64,000 bases of DNA from Desulfoscipio sp. XC116 (GCF_039851975.1 NZ_CP156660.1:2609035-2673034); one strand, 5' to 3'. Counted from the stretch's first letter, positions 8,787 through 17,531 are shown. The notes: a model not told the origin generated them from the sequence alone. Made by a program: numbers and translations.

Positions 8787-9891
8787 AATATCAGTAAAAC
8801 CTATAGCAAAAAAATCACGTCTTGTGTTTCTTGATAATCTAAAGGTTGCTTTAATCTTGCTGGTTGTTGCCCATCATGCGGGCCAGGCCTATGGACCCGA
8901 GAACGATTGGCCCATTCTAAGCATTGCAAAATCTGCAATTTTAGGCCCGTTTTTTGATGTTAATGGAGCCTTTTTTATGGGTTTATTCTTCTTAATATCT
9001 GCTTATTTTTTACCGCCATCAATAGATCGAAAAGGGGTCGGGACTTTTTTAAAGAGCAGATTGTTGCGCTTGGGAGTTCCCTTCATTGTTATAGTGATTA
9101 TTATTTTTGGACCAATAACCTATTTTGTTGATGGCATAGATATGCCATTCTGGACATATATGATTTTATTTTATATAGGTCAAGGCGATTTTGAAGTTGG
9201 ACATCTTTGGTTTATAGCATTACTCCTGTTTTTTTTCGTTTGTTATGCAATTGTCCGATTAATTGCTTCCACACCTATAATTAAAGGAAAAGTTATAACA
9301 ACTCCGCCGGGGTACATATCACTGGTTATTTTTTCAATAGCATTGATAATTGCCAACTATATCATTCGCATTTGGTTTCCGGTTGGGGAGTGGGTTAAAA
9401 TTCTTCCTTTTATGCCGGTAGAAGTAGGCCGTTGTCCACAATATGTTGGTTTTTTTATTGTTGGAGTATTTGCTTATCGTTACAATTGGCTAAATACTTT
9501 TTCAACCAAAACCGGTTTGGTTTGGCTCGCTATCGGTATTTTAGCAGGAGCAATGCATTATATAGATTCATTAATAGGGCTATTCCCACTATCGTTGGAT
9601 TTTTGGACCGTGTTGGAAGGCTTCATTGGCGTTGGGTTAGTCACTGGTTCATTAGTTATAAGTCGAGAATATTGGAATAAACGTGGAAAATTGATGACAT
9701 TTATGGCTGATAATGCTTTTACAGTTTATCTAATCCACATTTTTATTATTTATCTATTGCAAGGAATTATGGAAGCAATATCCATGGGGCCTTTTAATAA
9801 ATTTATGGTCGTTTCGATCATGGGGATAATTTTAAGCTTCGTACTGAGCCATTTTATTCGAAAAATCCCATTTGCGAAGAAATTTCTCTAA
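8770..9891 (+). CDS. Acyltransferase-3 family membrane protein
   Basis: 373 residues with about ten hydrophobic helices. It begins RLVFLDNLKVALILLVVAHH near residue 17, the acyltransferase-3 opening in which a conserved His lies at the end of helix 1, and has FLISAYFLPPSI and FLKSRLLRLGVPF, also typical. Members O-acylate sugars or lipids of the envelope (OafA, OpgC and similar). The ATG has AAAGGAG eight bases upstream and overlaps the kinase gene by 17 bp, so regulator, kinase and acyltransferase form one transcript. A role in envelope modification under control of this two-component system is inferred from the overlap. The acceptor is not known. Confidence 0.88.
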   Translation: MKTDHEISVKPIAKKSRLVFLDNLKVALILLVVAHHAGQAYGPENDWPILSIAKSAILGPFFDVNGAFFMGLFFLISAYFLPPSIDRKGVGTFLKSRLLRLGVPFIVIVIIIFGPITYFVDGIDMPFWTYMILFYIGQGDFEVGHLWFIALLLFFFVCYAIVRLIASTPIIKGKVITTPPGYISLVIFSIALIIANYIIRIWFPVGEWVKILPFMPVEVGRCPQYVGFFIVGVFAYRYNWLNTFSTKTGLVWLAIGILAGAMHYIDSLIGLFPLSLDFWTVLEGFIGVGLVTGSLVISREYWNKRGKLMTFMADNAFTVYLIHIFIIYLLQGIMEAISMGPFNKFMVVSIMGIILSFVLSHFIRKIPFAKKFL

Positions 9892-10018
9892 AATTCTCAA
9901 TCCTTATGCTTTTAGTATTATAAAAAAACAAATCCGCATTTCAAGCTACTAAATTAAATACCAATGTGTAGAATAACATTGAAAGCCTGTAAAAATTTAG
10001 ATCAAGGAGGGGTGTAGA

Positions 10019-10192
10019 ATGGCGACTTCATCATTTAATAAAGATTTTACCTTAGATAGCAAAAAAGCTGTGCAGTCATTTGAAAGAATTGTTTCTACTC
10101 CCGCCGGAAGTGTGAAAATAGATAGAAGCTTGACTTCACCTGCTAGAGCTGTTCGAGGTGAGAAAAAATTAAAACAAATGTTATCTCGCTAA
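10019..10192 (+). CDS. Small protein of unknown family, antitoxin-like
   Basis: 57 residues, begins MATSSFNKDFTLDSKKAVQS and ends with a basic KKLKQMLSR. The ATG at 10019-10021 follows GGAGGGG with good spacing, so translation is likely. The composition (short, charged, helical, basic tail) resembles antitoxins that precede a toxin gene in Firmicutes, but I cannot name the family. Behind it I find only short frames (12 and 22 codons) and then a terminator, so any partner has been lost. Function unknown. Confidence 0.6.
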   Translation: MATSSFNKDFTLDSKKAVQSFERIVSTPAGSVKIDRSLTSPARAVRGEKKLKQMLSR

Positions 10193-10324
10193 AGAAACTA
10201 ATAGAAATGAGTGATGAGCAGAAAGCTCTGGGACTCACTTATTAAAATTCTTCGGAAAGATGAATTGATTAAAAGAATATAATATCTAAAGGACAGTCAT
10301 CACTTCAACGGCTTTTGTTATTTT

Positions 10325-10349
10325 AACCACTCTATGCGGTGGTTTTTTT
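10325..10349 (+). terminator. Rho-independent terminator
   Basis: AACCAC (10325-10330) pairs with GTGGTT (10339-10344) over an eight-base loop and is followed by a run of T to 10349. It closes the transcript of the small protein upstream. Confidence 0.7.
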
Positions 10350-10469
10350 GTATACAGGTTGCAAAAAGTGTATTAATACTCCTTGTCTCCCTTGTCTCCA
10401 TATTTGACCGGAGCTTACATTCTGTATATGCTATGTATAAACGTATCAAACTAAAGGCAGGGATTGGTC

Positions 10470-10702
10470 ATGCAATATCATATTCAGAAGTGGGGCAATA
10501 GCTTGGGAATACGAATTCCCAAAAGCCTGGCTCAGAAAGCGGGACTGGCCGACGGCACACCTGCTGAGATTATATTGGGGACGACGCTATTATTACCCGG
10601 CCCAGGAGCTATAGTCTGGAAACACTACTGTCCGGCATCACTCCCGAAAACCTGCACCGGGAGATAGAAACCGGAAGACCTGCCGGCCGTGAAGTATGGT
10701 AA
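10470..10702 (+). pseudogene. MazE/AbrB-type antitoxin, frameshifted
   Basis: The frame starts MQYHIQKWGNSLGIRIPKSL at the ATG 10470-10472, the swapped-hairpin DNA-binding domain of MazE antitoxins, and runs to about EII. It then leaves the family pattern. In the neighbouring frame the expected continuation is intact: GDDAIITRPRSYSLETLLSG, then HREIETGRPAGREVW and a TAA at 10700-10702. The shift lies near 10575-10580 around a run of four G. A promoter TTGACC (10404-10409), 17-base spacer, TATGCT (10427-10432) precedes it. No mazF toxin follows; the next gene is unrelated. Either the gene is dead or one base is missing from the assembly. Confidence 0.75.
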
Positions 10703-10737
10703 CGCCAGGAAATCACACCCGGAAAGGATAAATTTAA

Positions 10738-11172
10738 ATGCACTTTGAGAAGTCCACAAATATGTGGATTAAACAACTGTTGAAAAGCCTGGATGAGCAT
10801 GTCGACGAATCCACCCGCCAAAAAATTATGGCCTGTTGCGGTGAAACGTGCCCATTTACCCACCTCCCGGACGACAAACTCAAAGAAATAAAAAGAAACT
10901 CACCGAGTGAAGAGGCATTTCTTGAAAGCCTTTGCATACAATGGCGGCTCCAAAAAGAAAACGGAGAGTATTTCGTCGTTTTTGATCAATGTTATTGCCC
11001 GCTGGTCAATAAGGATATGCAGAATGTTTCTCAAACATTATGCTATTGCACACTCGGCAACCTTAAACGAAAATTTGCCATTGGACTGGACCGCCAGGTT
11101 GAAGTGCGCATGATAAAATCCATTTTAACCGGAGACAATGAGTGTCGTTTTCATATTCAATTAAAAATATAA
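10738..11172 (+). CDS. Cys-rich conserved protein (DUF6144-like)
   Basis: 144 residues, cytoplasmic, no signal peptide. It has a Cys pair ACCGETC near residue 33, CYCPLV near 81 and LCYCTLG near 101, and ends with a strand-rich RQVEVRMIKSILTGDNECRF. The six or more conserved cysteines and the C-terminal half recall V4R-like small-molecule or metal-binding domains; I think of DUF6144, with limited certainty. The ATG follows GGAAAGGA by nine bases. It stands alone between the broken mazE and a strong terminator. The cysteines suggest bound metal or a redox role, but no reaction is assigned. Confidence 0.6.
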   Translation: MHFEKSTNMWIKQLLKSLDEHVDESTRQKIMACCGETCPFTHLPDDKLKEIKRNSPSEEAFLESLCIQWRLQKENGEYFVVFDQCYCPLVNKDMQNVSQTLCYCTLGNLKRKFAIGLDRQVEVRMIKSILTGDNECRFHIQLKI

Positions 11173-11213
11173 TCAATGATATAATTTAAAACCTGCCAAG
11201 AGAATATAGGGAT

Positions 11214-11250
11214 AACAGGGGCGGTTGTGCAGCCGCCCCTGTTTCCTTTT
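11214..11250 (+). terminator. Rho-independent terminator
   Basis: AACAGGGGCGG (11214-11224) pairs with CCGCCCCTGTT (11233-11243), eight-base loop, then TTCCTTTT-like T-rich DNA. It ends the Cys-rich gene. A second hairpin at about 11274-11303 (GCCGGC/GCCGGC with GCTTC/GAAGC) lies before the end of the convergent rng and may serve that gene. Confidence 0.75.
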
Positions 11251-11334
11251 CCGTACAGGCATGGTCCATTTGCCGGCTGCTTCTACGGAAGCGGCCGGCA
11301 GATAATCATTTGCCATGCAAGGTCAAGGCGGGTC

Positions 11335-13029
11335 TCACCCTTTGATTAATTTAGCCCGGGCGTAAGTACGAAATACTTTGTTTATCTCCACAGCCACCGT
11401 CTCGCCCACCATCGCCCCGCCCCCCTCAATGTCCAGTACAAACCCGTTAATCCGGGCAATACCGTCGTTAATGTTGCTCACGTGGGGTTCTTCCACCCGT
11501 ACCTCCAGCACCTGCCCCGACTTAACAGGCAGATTGTTAGCCTGAATGTCGGCCTGGTCATATATGGGACGCACAGTAACCGATTCAATATGCTGCTCGG
11601 CAGAGCCCCTGATGTAAAGGTTTTTACCTGTGCGAGACTCCAGGTCCCGCAAGTTGGCACCCCCGCTGCCGATAAGCCGGGCCGCTACCAGCGGATTGGC
11701 TTCCACCAAAATAGTATCCGCTCCGGTTTGCCTGGCCATTTGATAGATTTGCTGCTTAATATTGATACCCACTGTTTCCTCGGATAACACTTTGCCCCGC
11801 CCCTCGCAATAAGGGCATGACTTTTGCAGCACTTCGGCTAAACTGGGTCGCACCTTTTTCCGGGTCATTTCCACCAAACCCAGCTGAGTGATCCCCAGTA
11901 TATTAGTTTTTGTTTTATCTTTATGAATTTCTTCCTCAAGCACATCAAGCACCTGCCGCCGGTGCTCCTCCCGGTTCATATCAATGAAATCCACTATAAT
12001 AATGCCGCCGATATTGCGCAGACGGAGCTGGCGAGCTATTTCCACCGCGGCGTCCAGGTTGGTTTTCAGCACCGTATCCTCCAGGTTGGTACTGCCCACG
12101 TATTTGCCTGTGTTTACATCTACCGCGGTAAGCGCCTCGGCCTGATCAAGCACAATATAGCCGCCGCACTTGAGCCAAACCGTACGTTTAAGAGCCTTGT
12201 CCATTTCTATATCCAAATTATTTTCTTCGAAAATGTTGGCTTTTTCATCCAGAAAGACCTTGACCTTTAAGCGAGGTCCCACTATATCCAACAGATCCAA
12301 TATTTTTTCATACTCATAACGCGAGTCGATAGTCAGCCGATCAACATCCTCAGTAAAAATATCCCTTAAAATACGCTGTACCAGTTCCAGGTCCCGGTGC
12401 AGCAAATTGGGTACCGGCCCATGATTGGAGCGGTTAACGATTTTACGCCACAAACTGGCTAACATGCTGACATCCAGGCACAGCTCTTCCTCTAAAACCC
12501 CTTCGGCCACAGTGCGGACAATTACCCCCATACCATCGGGCTTGATACGCGCCGCCATTTCCCGCAGGCGATCCCTTTCCTTATCGTCCTCAATACGCCT
12601 GGATATACCGATATAATCAACGGTAGGCATCAGTACCAGGTAGCGCCCGGGCAGTGTTACATGAGTAGTTACCCGGGCCCCTTTGGTTCCGATAGGTTCC
12701 TTGACAATCTGCACTATTACTTCCTGGCCCTGCTTTAAAATATCACATATATTAGTACCTAACGCTGAATTGCCCTGGCCCTGCCCGGTGTCCGGGGTGC
12801 GAGCCGGAATAGCATCCTCCACATATAAAAAGGCATTCTTTTCTAACCCAATATCCACAAATGACGCCTGCATGCCCGGCAGTACATTTTCCACCTGGCC
12901 TTTAAATATATTGCCCACCAAACGCTGGTTGGGGGAACGCTCAATGTACATTTCCACCAACACCTTGTTTTCCAGCACGGCCACCCTGGTTTCCTCTTCG
13001 CCTACATTAATAATTATTTCTTTAAACAT
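11335..13029 (-). CDS. rng: Ribonuclease G/E family endoribonuclease
   Basis: 564 residues. RNase G/E cleaves single-stranded RNA near 5' ends, in rRNA maturation and mRNA decay. The N-terminal S1 domain (about 36-120) has RLVGNIFKGQVENVLPGMQA; the DNase I-like catalytic part carries TAVDVNTGKYVG and GGIIIVDFIDM, whose aspartates bind the catalytic Mg2+; the zinc-link CPYCEGRG follows near 405. Unlike E. coli RNase G it has a C-terminal TRAM-like domain (GQVLEVRVEEPH ... VGETVAVEI). ATG at 13027-13029. It is followed upstream by the two radical SAM-associated genes on the same strand, a standard set in this lineage. Confidence 0.93.
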   Translation of the reverse strand: MFKEIIINVGEEETRVAVLENKVLVEMYIERSPNQRLVGNIFKGQVENVLPGMQASFVDIGLEKNAFLYVEDAIPARTPDTGQGQGNSALGTNICDILKQGQEVIVQIVKEPIGTKGARVTTHVTLPGRYLVLMPTVDYIGISRRIEDDKERDRLREMAARIKPDGMGVIVRTVAEGVLEEELCLDVSMLASLWRKIVNRSNHGPVPNLLHRDLELVQRILRDIFTEDVDRLTIDSRYEYEKILDLLDIVGPRLKVKVFLDEKANIFEENNLDIEMDKALKRTVWLKCGGYIVLDQAEALTAVDVNTGKYVGSTNLEDTVLKTNLDAAVEIARQLRLRNIGGIIIVDFIDMNREEHRRQVLDVLEEEIHKDKTKTNILGITQLGLVEMTRKKVRPSLAEVLQKSCPYCEGRGKVLSEETVGINIKQQIYQMARQTGADTILVEANPLVAARLIGSGGANLRDLESRTGKNLYIRGSAEQHIESVTVRPIYDQADIQANNLPVKSGQVLEVRVEEPHVSNINDGIARINGFVLDIEGGGAMVGETVAVEINKVFRTYARAKLIKG

Positions 13030-13117
13030 TTATTTTTCCACCAACTTTTCATTCTGTAAGGCCGCAACACTGCTCATAAACCGCATTTTAATTGCGGAGA
13101 GATTTTCCCTTAAAATA

Positions 13118-13783
13118 TTAGAATAGCCCTGATCTTATTATTTGCAAATCCGCTTTGTCTATTGACATACCCGTGTATCGAAAAAAAGCATCTACCGCTT
13201 CTTCAGGACGTACATTCATTGTGCTGCCTGTTTTCAAATCCAGCTGTATAGTTAAACCGTTCACCTGGGAAAGAACATTCAGCTTTAATATACCGGGACG
13301 AATATCGCGTACTTTCTCCTTATCGTCCTTACCTTTGCGGGTAACCTGTATCTTCTCTTGAGATAAAAAATGCCGCACGGCTTCCGCGGGCAGCGGCCCG
13401 GGCAGATCGTCCTCGTCAAGGTGCACTATGTAACCGGCCCCGGTTAAGACAGCCATGGGAGACGGGGCATTATCGGGAACATCAGCCACTTCCAACACCA
13501 CCAACCCCGGCGGCAGGGCTCCATTCAAACGTTCGGCCAGCACTTGATGATCTACGGGTTCCTTCATTTCCACCTCCAGCACTTCGGCCAGCCCTTCAAC
13601 ACCCACGGGCAGCGGTGCGGCAAAACTAAATCGGGGATGCGGGTTAAATCCCTCGGAAAACGCTATAGGCAGACCGGCCCGGCGAAAAGCCCGCTCCAGT
13701 GCGCGTATCAGATCCAAATGCGAAATGTAGCAGGCCGACCCCCTTTTACTGTATTGTATCCGGTATCGGAACAACGGTTTCAC
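13118..13783 (-). CDS. TIGR03936 family radical SAM-associated protein (DUF2344)
   Basis: 221 residues. It begins FRYRIQYSKRGSACYISHLD and has GLPIAFSEGFNPHPRFSFA, the conserved opening of DUF2344. The domain is found as a separate protein next to, or fused to, TIGR03960 radical SAM proteins, which is the case here: its start overlaps the end of that gene by 38 bp. The GTG at 13781-13783 abuts a G-run; the TTG at 13772-13774 has eight bases of spacing from it and may be the real start, removing three residues. Function is unproven; a role in tRNA or rRNA modification has been suggested by context with rng. Confidence 0.88.
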   Translation of the reverse strand: MKPLFRYRIQYSKRGSACYISHLDLIRALERAFRRAGLPIAFSEGFNPHPRFSFAAPLPVGVEGLAEVLEVEMKEPVDHQVLAERLNGALPPGLVVLEVADVPDNAPSPMAVLTGAGYIVHLDEDDLPGPLPAEAVRHFLSQEKIQVTRKGKDDKEKVRDIRPGILKLNVLSQVNGLTIQLDLKTGSTMNVRPEEAVDAFFRYTGMSIDKADLQIIRSGLF

Positions 13784-15626
13784 CCCCCGCCAGGTACGGT
13801 TTTACCTCCAGAGTGGCACACAGGCCGCACCCCGGACATTGTCCACCGCGACAATCGGGAGTAATAGCTCCCTCCAAAGAGCGACGGTGTTCACGTACTA
13901 AATATTTTTTGCTCACTCCGGCGCCAATATGGTCCCAGGGCAGCACGTCATCATATTGGTACCGGCGGTAAGCATAACCCTCGGGATCAATTCCCGTGCT
14001 TTCAAAAGCCTTTAACCATTTGCCTAAATCAAAAAATTCGGACCACCCGTCAAACCGGGCGCCGTTACGCCAGGCCGCCTCAATGGCACCGGCCAGGCGT
14101 CGATCGCCGCGGGACAGCACAGCCTCCAAAAAACTACTCCGGGTGTCGTGCCATTTAAAAACGAGTCCCCGGCTGCGTAAAAGATCGCGCAGCAATAACT
14201 GCTTGCGTTTTAACTCAGCCATGGAATTCTGGGGTTCCCATTGAAACGCGGTATGCGACTTGGGCACAAATGACGATACGCTAACGGTTACTTTAAGACG
14301 CCCTTTAACTCTAACCAGCATGCGCCCTTTATCCAGCACCCGCCGGGCCAAATTGGCAATTCCCCGTATATCGTCATCGGTTTCCGTGGGCAGACCGATC
14401 ATAAAATAAAGTTTTATCGACTGCCAGCCCGCGGAGAAAGCCGCTCCAACCGCATCCATCAGATTATCCTCGGTTACCCCTTTATTAATCACATCCCGCA
14501 GGCGCTGGGTACCGGCTTCGGGGGCAAAGGTCAGACTGGAACGGCGTACTTTTTGCACTTCCTTGGCCAGGTCCACCGAAAAAGCATCCACCCGCAATGA
14601 TGGTAAAGATACATTAACTCCCGCAGGCCCGTGCCTCTTAATAAGCTCACTGATCAGCGATGACACCCGGGAATAATCCGAAGTGCTCAGCGAGGTCAGC
14701 GATATCTCCCCCCAGCCGGTGGAGCCGAGCAGCTCACCGGCATGGCGCAGCAATGTTTCCGGTTCCTTTTCCCGCACCGGGCGGTATATCACACCGGCCT
14801 GACAAAAACGGCAGCCCCGGGTACAGCCCCGCTGTACCTCCAGCATAGCCCGGTCATGCACCGTTTCTATAGCCGGCACCACCATGCGGGTGGGGAAAAA
14901 GGCTGCATCCATATCCGTAACCACCCTTTTATGCACCAGAGCGGGCACCCCCTCGCTACCGGAAGTCAGGGCTTTTATTGTCCTATCGTCATTATACTCC
15001 ACCCGGTACAGCACTGGCACGTAAATTCCGTCGAATCCGGCCAGCCGCAATAATAAATCTTCCCATCCCTCGCTGCTTCGCCTGGAGGCAAGATAAGCAT
15101 CCAATAAATCATTTAGCGCATCTTCTCCCTCACCGATAACAAAGACATCAATAAAATCCGCCATAGGCTCGGGATTAAAGGAACAAGGACCGCCGGCCAC
15201 CACCAGGGGATAGTTCCCCCCCTTGCGATCGGCAGACCGTAAAGGAATGCCGGCCAGATCCAGCATATTAAGTATATTCGTAAAGCTTAATTCGTACTGC
15301 AGAGTAAAGCCAATAATATCAAAATCCCGCAACGGTCTGCGGGATTCCAGGCTGGTGAGCGGCAGGCCCGTTTTGCGTAGTTGTTCCTCCATATCAGGCC
15401 AGGGCGCAAACACCCTCTCCAGTAAAGCATCCTCACGGTCGTTGACCATACCGTATAAAATCTGCAATCCAAGGTGGCTCATGCCCACCTCGTACACGTC
15501 AGGAAAGGCAAACGCCATTTTAACGCACATACTATGCCAATCCTTACGCACCATGTTCCATTCGCCACCGGAGTACCGACCGGGCTTTTGCACCCGTCGT
15601 AATATCTTTTCCAGCTGTTTCTCCAT
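13746..15626 (-). CDS. TIGR03960 family B12-binding-type radical SAM protein
   Basis: 626 residues. An N-terminal region resembling a cobalamin-binding fold (about 30-190) is followed by the radical SAM core with CTRGCRFCQAG near residue 268, the CxxxCxxC cluster that binds [4Fe-4S] and SAM. GEISLTSLSTSDYSRV and SLTFAPEAGTQRLRDV are typical core segments. A C-terminal Cys-rich end, DCRGGQCPGCGLC, may bind a second cluster. ATG at 15624-15626 with GGAGGA upstream. It is the first gene of the unit with the DUF2344 protein and rng. The substrate is not known. Confidence 0.92.
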   Translation of the reverse strand: MEKQLEKILRRVQKPGRYSGGEWNMVRKDWHSMCVKMAFAFPDVYEVGMSHLGLQILYGMVNDREDALLERVFAPWPDMEEQLRKTGLPLTSLESRRPLRDFDIIGFTLQYELSFTNILNMLDLAGIPLRSADRKGGNYPLVVAGGPCSFNPEPMADFIDVFVIGEGEDALNDLLDAYLASRRSSEGWEDLLLRLAGFDGIYVPVLYRVEYNDDRTIKALTSGSEGVPALVHKRVVTDMDAAFFPTRMVVPAIETVHDRAMLEVQRGCTRGCRFCQAGVIYRPVREKEPETLLRHAGELLGSTGWGEISLTSLSTSDYSRVSSLISELIKRHGPAGVNVSLPSLRVDAFSVDLAKEVQKVRRSSLTFAPEAGTQRLRDVINKGVTEDNLMDAVGAAFSAGWQSIKLYFMIGLPTETDDDIRGIANLARRVLDKGRMLVRVKGRLKVTVSVSSFVPKSHTAFQWEPQNSMAELKRKQLLLRDLLRSRGLVFKWHDTRSSFLEAVLSRGDRRLAGAIEAAWRNGARFDGWSEFFDLGKWLKAFESTGIDPEGYAYRRYQYDDVLPWDHIGAGVSKKYLVREHRRSLEGAITPDCRGGQCPGCGLCATLEVKPYLAGGETVVPIPDTIQ

Positions 15627-15845
15627 ATGATAACAATCCTCCAGGTTAATTTAACGTGCTGTCGAAAATCAATGAGAATATATACCAGCAAATACTATTA
15701 TTAAATATATCATAAATACCATCTCAAATACCATCCAATTGAGATTACCTAACGGCAAGCGGAACATTCACTCGACATGTTGGAAGCGGCATACTTTTTA
15801 TTTTACCCATATCAAGCTAAATTCTATATTATTTTATTAAATTTA

Positions 15846-15861
15846 TTTAGCTGAACGAGTT
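15846..15861 (-). repeat. 16-base exact copy of the dispersed repeat start
   Basis: Read on the minus strand, AACTCGTTCAGCTAAA is identical to the first 16 bases of the repeat at 1309. It abuts the stop codon of the SpoIVFB-like gene. The rest of the repeat is not present here, so this may be a short remnant. Confidence 0.4.
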
Positions 15862-16736
15862 TACTTTTCGACCAATTCACCTACCGGAACATCGGCACCC
15901 CGCCGCAGCAGTATATCAATAATGTTGGTCTCAGTAACAACACCCATATACTGCCAACGCTTGTCCAGCACCGTCACCAGGTGATAACGCCGGGGCAGAA
16001 AAGGCTGGATCAATTGTCCGAGGGGGACGTTCTCGGCAGCCACCAGTTGTTTTACCGGAAGCACTCCTTCGCGGAGCAGTTCCCGCTGTTTACGCATTAA
16101 AAGCTGCATGAACAGGTAAGGTGCCGCACTGCGCTCCCGGGTGGCGGCGTAAAAAAGGAAAAACGCCGTAATCGGAATATCCAGCCCACAGGCCCCCCAC
16201 CATATTCCCAGCACACCTAGAAATGCGATAAACACGCCCAGAATTTGCCCCAGCAAAGCGGCCCGGTAAGTAGCCGGAGTAATACCAATCCGTGCGGCCA
16301 GATAAGAGCGATATACCCGACCGCCATCCAGCGGTAAAGCAGGCAGCAGGTTAAAGGCAGCCATTAACAAGTTGCACTGCAAAAAAAACGGACCCAGGTC
16401 AGCATGCCAGAGCCCATAATTTTTCAGTGCCACGCCTAAAGCGAACATTACCAGATTACTTGCGGGACCGGCCAGAGCGGTATAGGTTTCCCGTATCGGA
16501 TCCACCTGTAATTCAGTGCCCGCCCTGGCCACCCCGCCAAAGGGCAGCAGTTCCACTTCATTTACGGGTATATCCAGATGACGGGCCATTAGAGCATGTG
16601 CCATTTCATGTACCAATACCACACCAAAGGCCACTAGACCCCGACCCAGCACCCCGGCCACAAAAAACAAGATCAGCAGGGCCAAAAAAAAGGGGTTTAA
16701 ATAAATATCCACCCCCAATATTCGTCCCAGTCGCAT
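15861..16736 (-). CDS. spoIVFB: Site-2 protease family protein, SpoIVFB-like
   Basis: Intramembrane zinc metalloprotease of family M50B; SpoIVFB releases pro-SigmaK in the mother cell. About 291 residues. The zinc motif HEMAH lies near residue 43-47 in a membrane helix, and NLLPALPLDGG near 129-139 supplies the third ligand (Asp). Six hydrophobic segments are followed by a C-terminal CBS-like domain (about 220-290: RYHLVTVLDKRWQYMGVV), which in SpoIVFB senses ATP. A TTG at 16743-16745 is possible, but GGGGG lies nine bases before the ATG at 16734-16736. Directly behind the SpoIVFA-like gene, 15 bp apart, so the pair is conserved. Confidence 0.88.
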   Translation of the reverse strand: MRLGRILGVDIYLNPFFLALLILFFVAGVLGRGLVAFGVVLVHEMAHALMARHLDIPVNEVELLPFGGVARAGTELQVDPIRETYTALAGPASNLVMFALGVALKNYGLWHADLGPFFLQCNLLMAAFNLLPALPLDGGRVYRSYLAARIGITPATYRAALLGQILGVFIAFLGVLGIWWGACGLDIPITAFFLFYAATRERSAAPYLFMQLLMRKQRELLREGVLPVKQLVAAENVPLGQLIQPFLPRRYHLVTVLDKRWQYMGVVTETNIIDILLRRGADVPVGELVEK

Positions 16737-16751
16737 ATCAGGCAACCCCCA

Positions 16752-17531
16752 TTATTCCCCGTTTATGAGCAAGCGAGACAACGGATCAACCAGCTTTCCG
16801 TTTTCACGCAATTCAAAATGCAGCCCACCGCCCGGTACGTCACCGTTTTCACCAATTGCGGCAATTTCCTGCCCCGCTTCTACCTTTTGCCCTTCCGCCA
16901 CAATTACTTCGGCAACGCAGCCATACAGTGTATGCGTACCTTTACCATGCTTGATTAATATATATTGCCCCAGCTCTTTATCTTCGCCAATCCTTTCCAC
17001 CTGTCCGGCCAGGACCGCGAAGACACTTGTACCCGGTGACGCGCTTATATCAATACCGGGGTGGTATCTTTCCATGTTATCCACCGTTGACTGTGTCCAC
17101 CCAAATTGTTCCACCACTTTACCGGAAACCGGCAAAGTAAGCTCTTCAGCCAAAAGTCCTTCACCCAACACGGGCTCGGTGTCTATGCCCGTGCCCGGGC
17201 CGTGAATTACCGGGTTGTCCCAGTTAACCAGTTGGGCAGCCAGTTGGATAGATTTGTCCAACACCGGCCTGTAATCCCACTGGGCCGTCAGTAAATGCTT
17301 TAAATTCTCCCGCGCTTGCTCACCCGCGGGATGTGGATAGTAGCGCACTATCATAAGCACAGCTAAGATAACTAATACGGCGGTTATTCTGAAAGAACCG
17401 CTCCGCCTGTTTGGGCGCTTGTATGAAGACAGCGCCGGACGCCTGCCTTTTACGGACTGGTAATAATCGGTCCATTCATCAAACCCGCTTTTTTTGCGCC
17501 CGCCCAGGCGAGATAACCCGTCCCACTTCAA
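16752..17531 (-). CDS. spoIVFA: SpoIVFA-like M23/LytM-domain membrane protein
   Basis: 259 residues: basic cytoplasmic N-terminus, one membrane helix (about 48-66), a linker, and a LytM domain (about 130-255). SpoIVFA holds the SpoIVFB protease inactive until a forespore signal arrives. In the LytM domain HPGID keeps the His and Asp of the zinc site, but the usual HxH before FE reads GGLHFE, so one His is missing; this fits a regulatory rather than a hydrolytic role. The start is a TTG (17529-17531) with AGGGGGG seven bases upstream. It precedes the SpoIVFB-like gene by 15 bp. Confidence 0.85.
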   Translation of the reverse strand: MKWDGLSRLGGRKKSGFDEWTDYYQSVKGRRPALSSYKRPNRRSGSFRITAVLVILAVLMIVRYYPHPAGEQARENLKHLLTAQWDYRPVLDKSIQLAAQLVNWDNPVIHGPGTGIDTEPVLGEGLLAEELTLPVSGKVVEQFGWTQSTVDNMERYHPGIDISASPGTSVFAVLAGQVERIGEDKELGQYILIKHGKGTHTLYGCVAEVIVAEGQKVEAGQEIAAIGENGDVPGGGLHFELRENGKLVDPLSRLLINGE

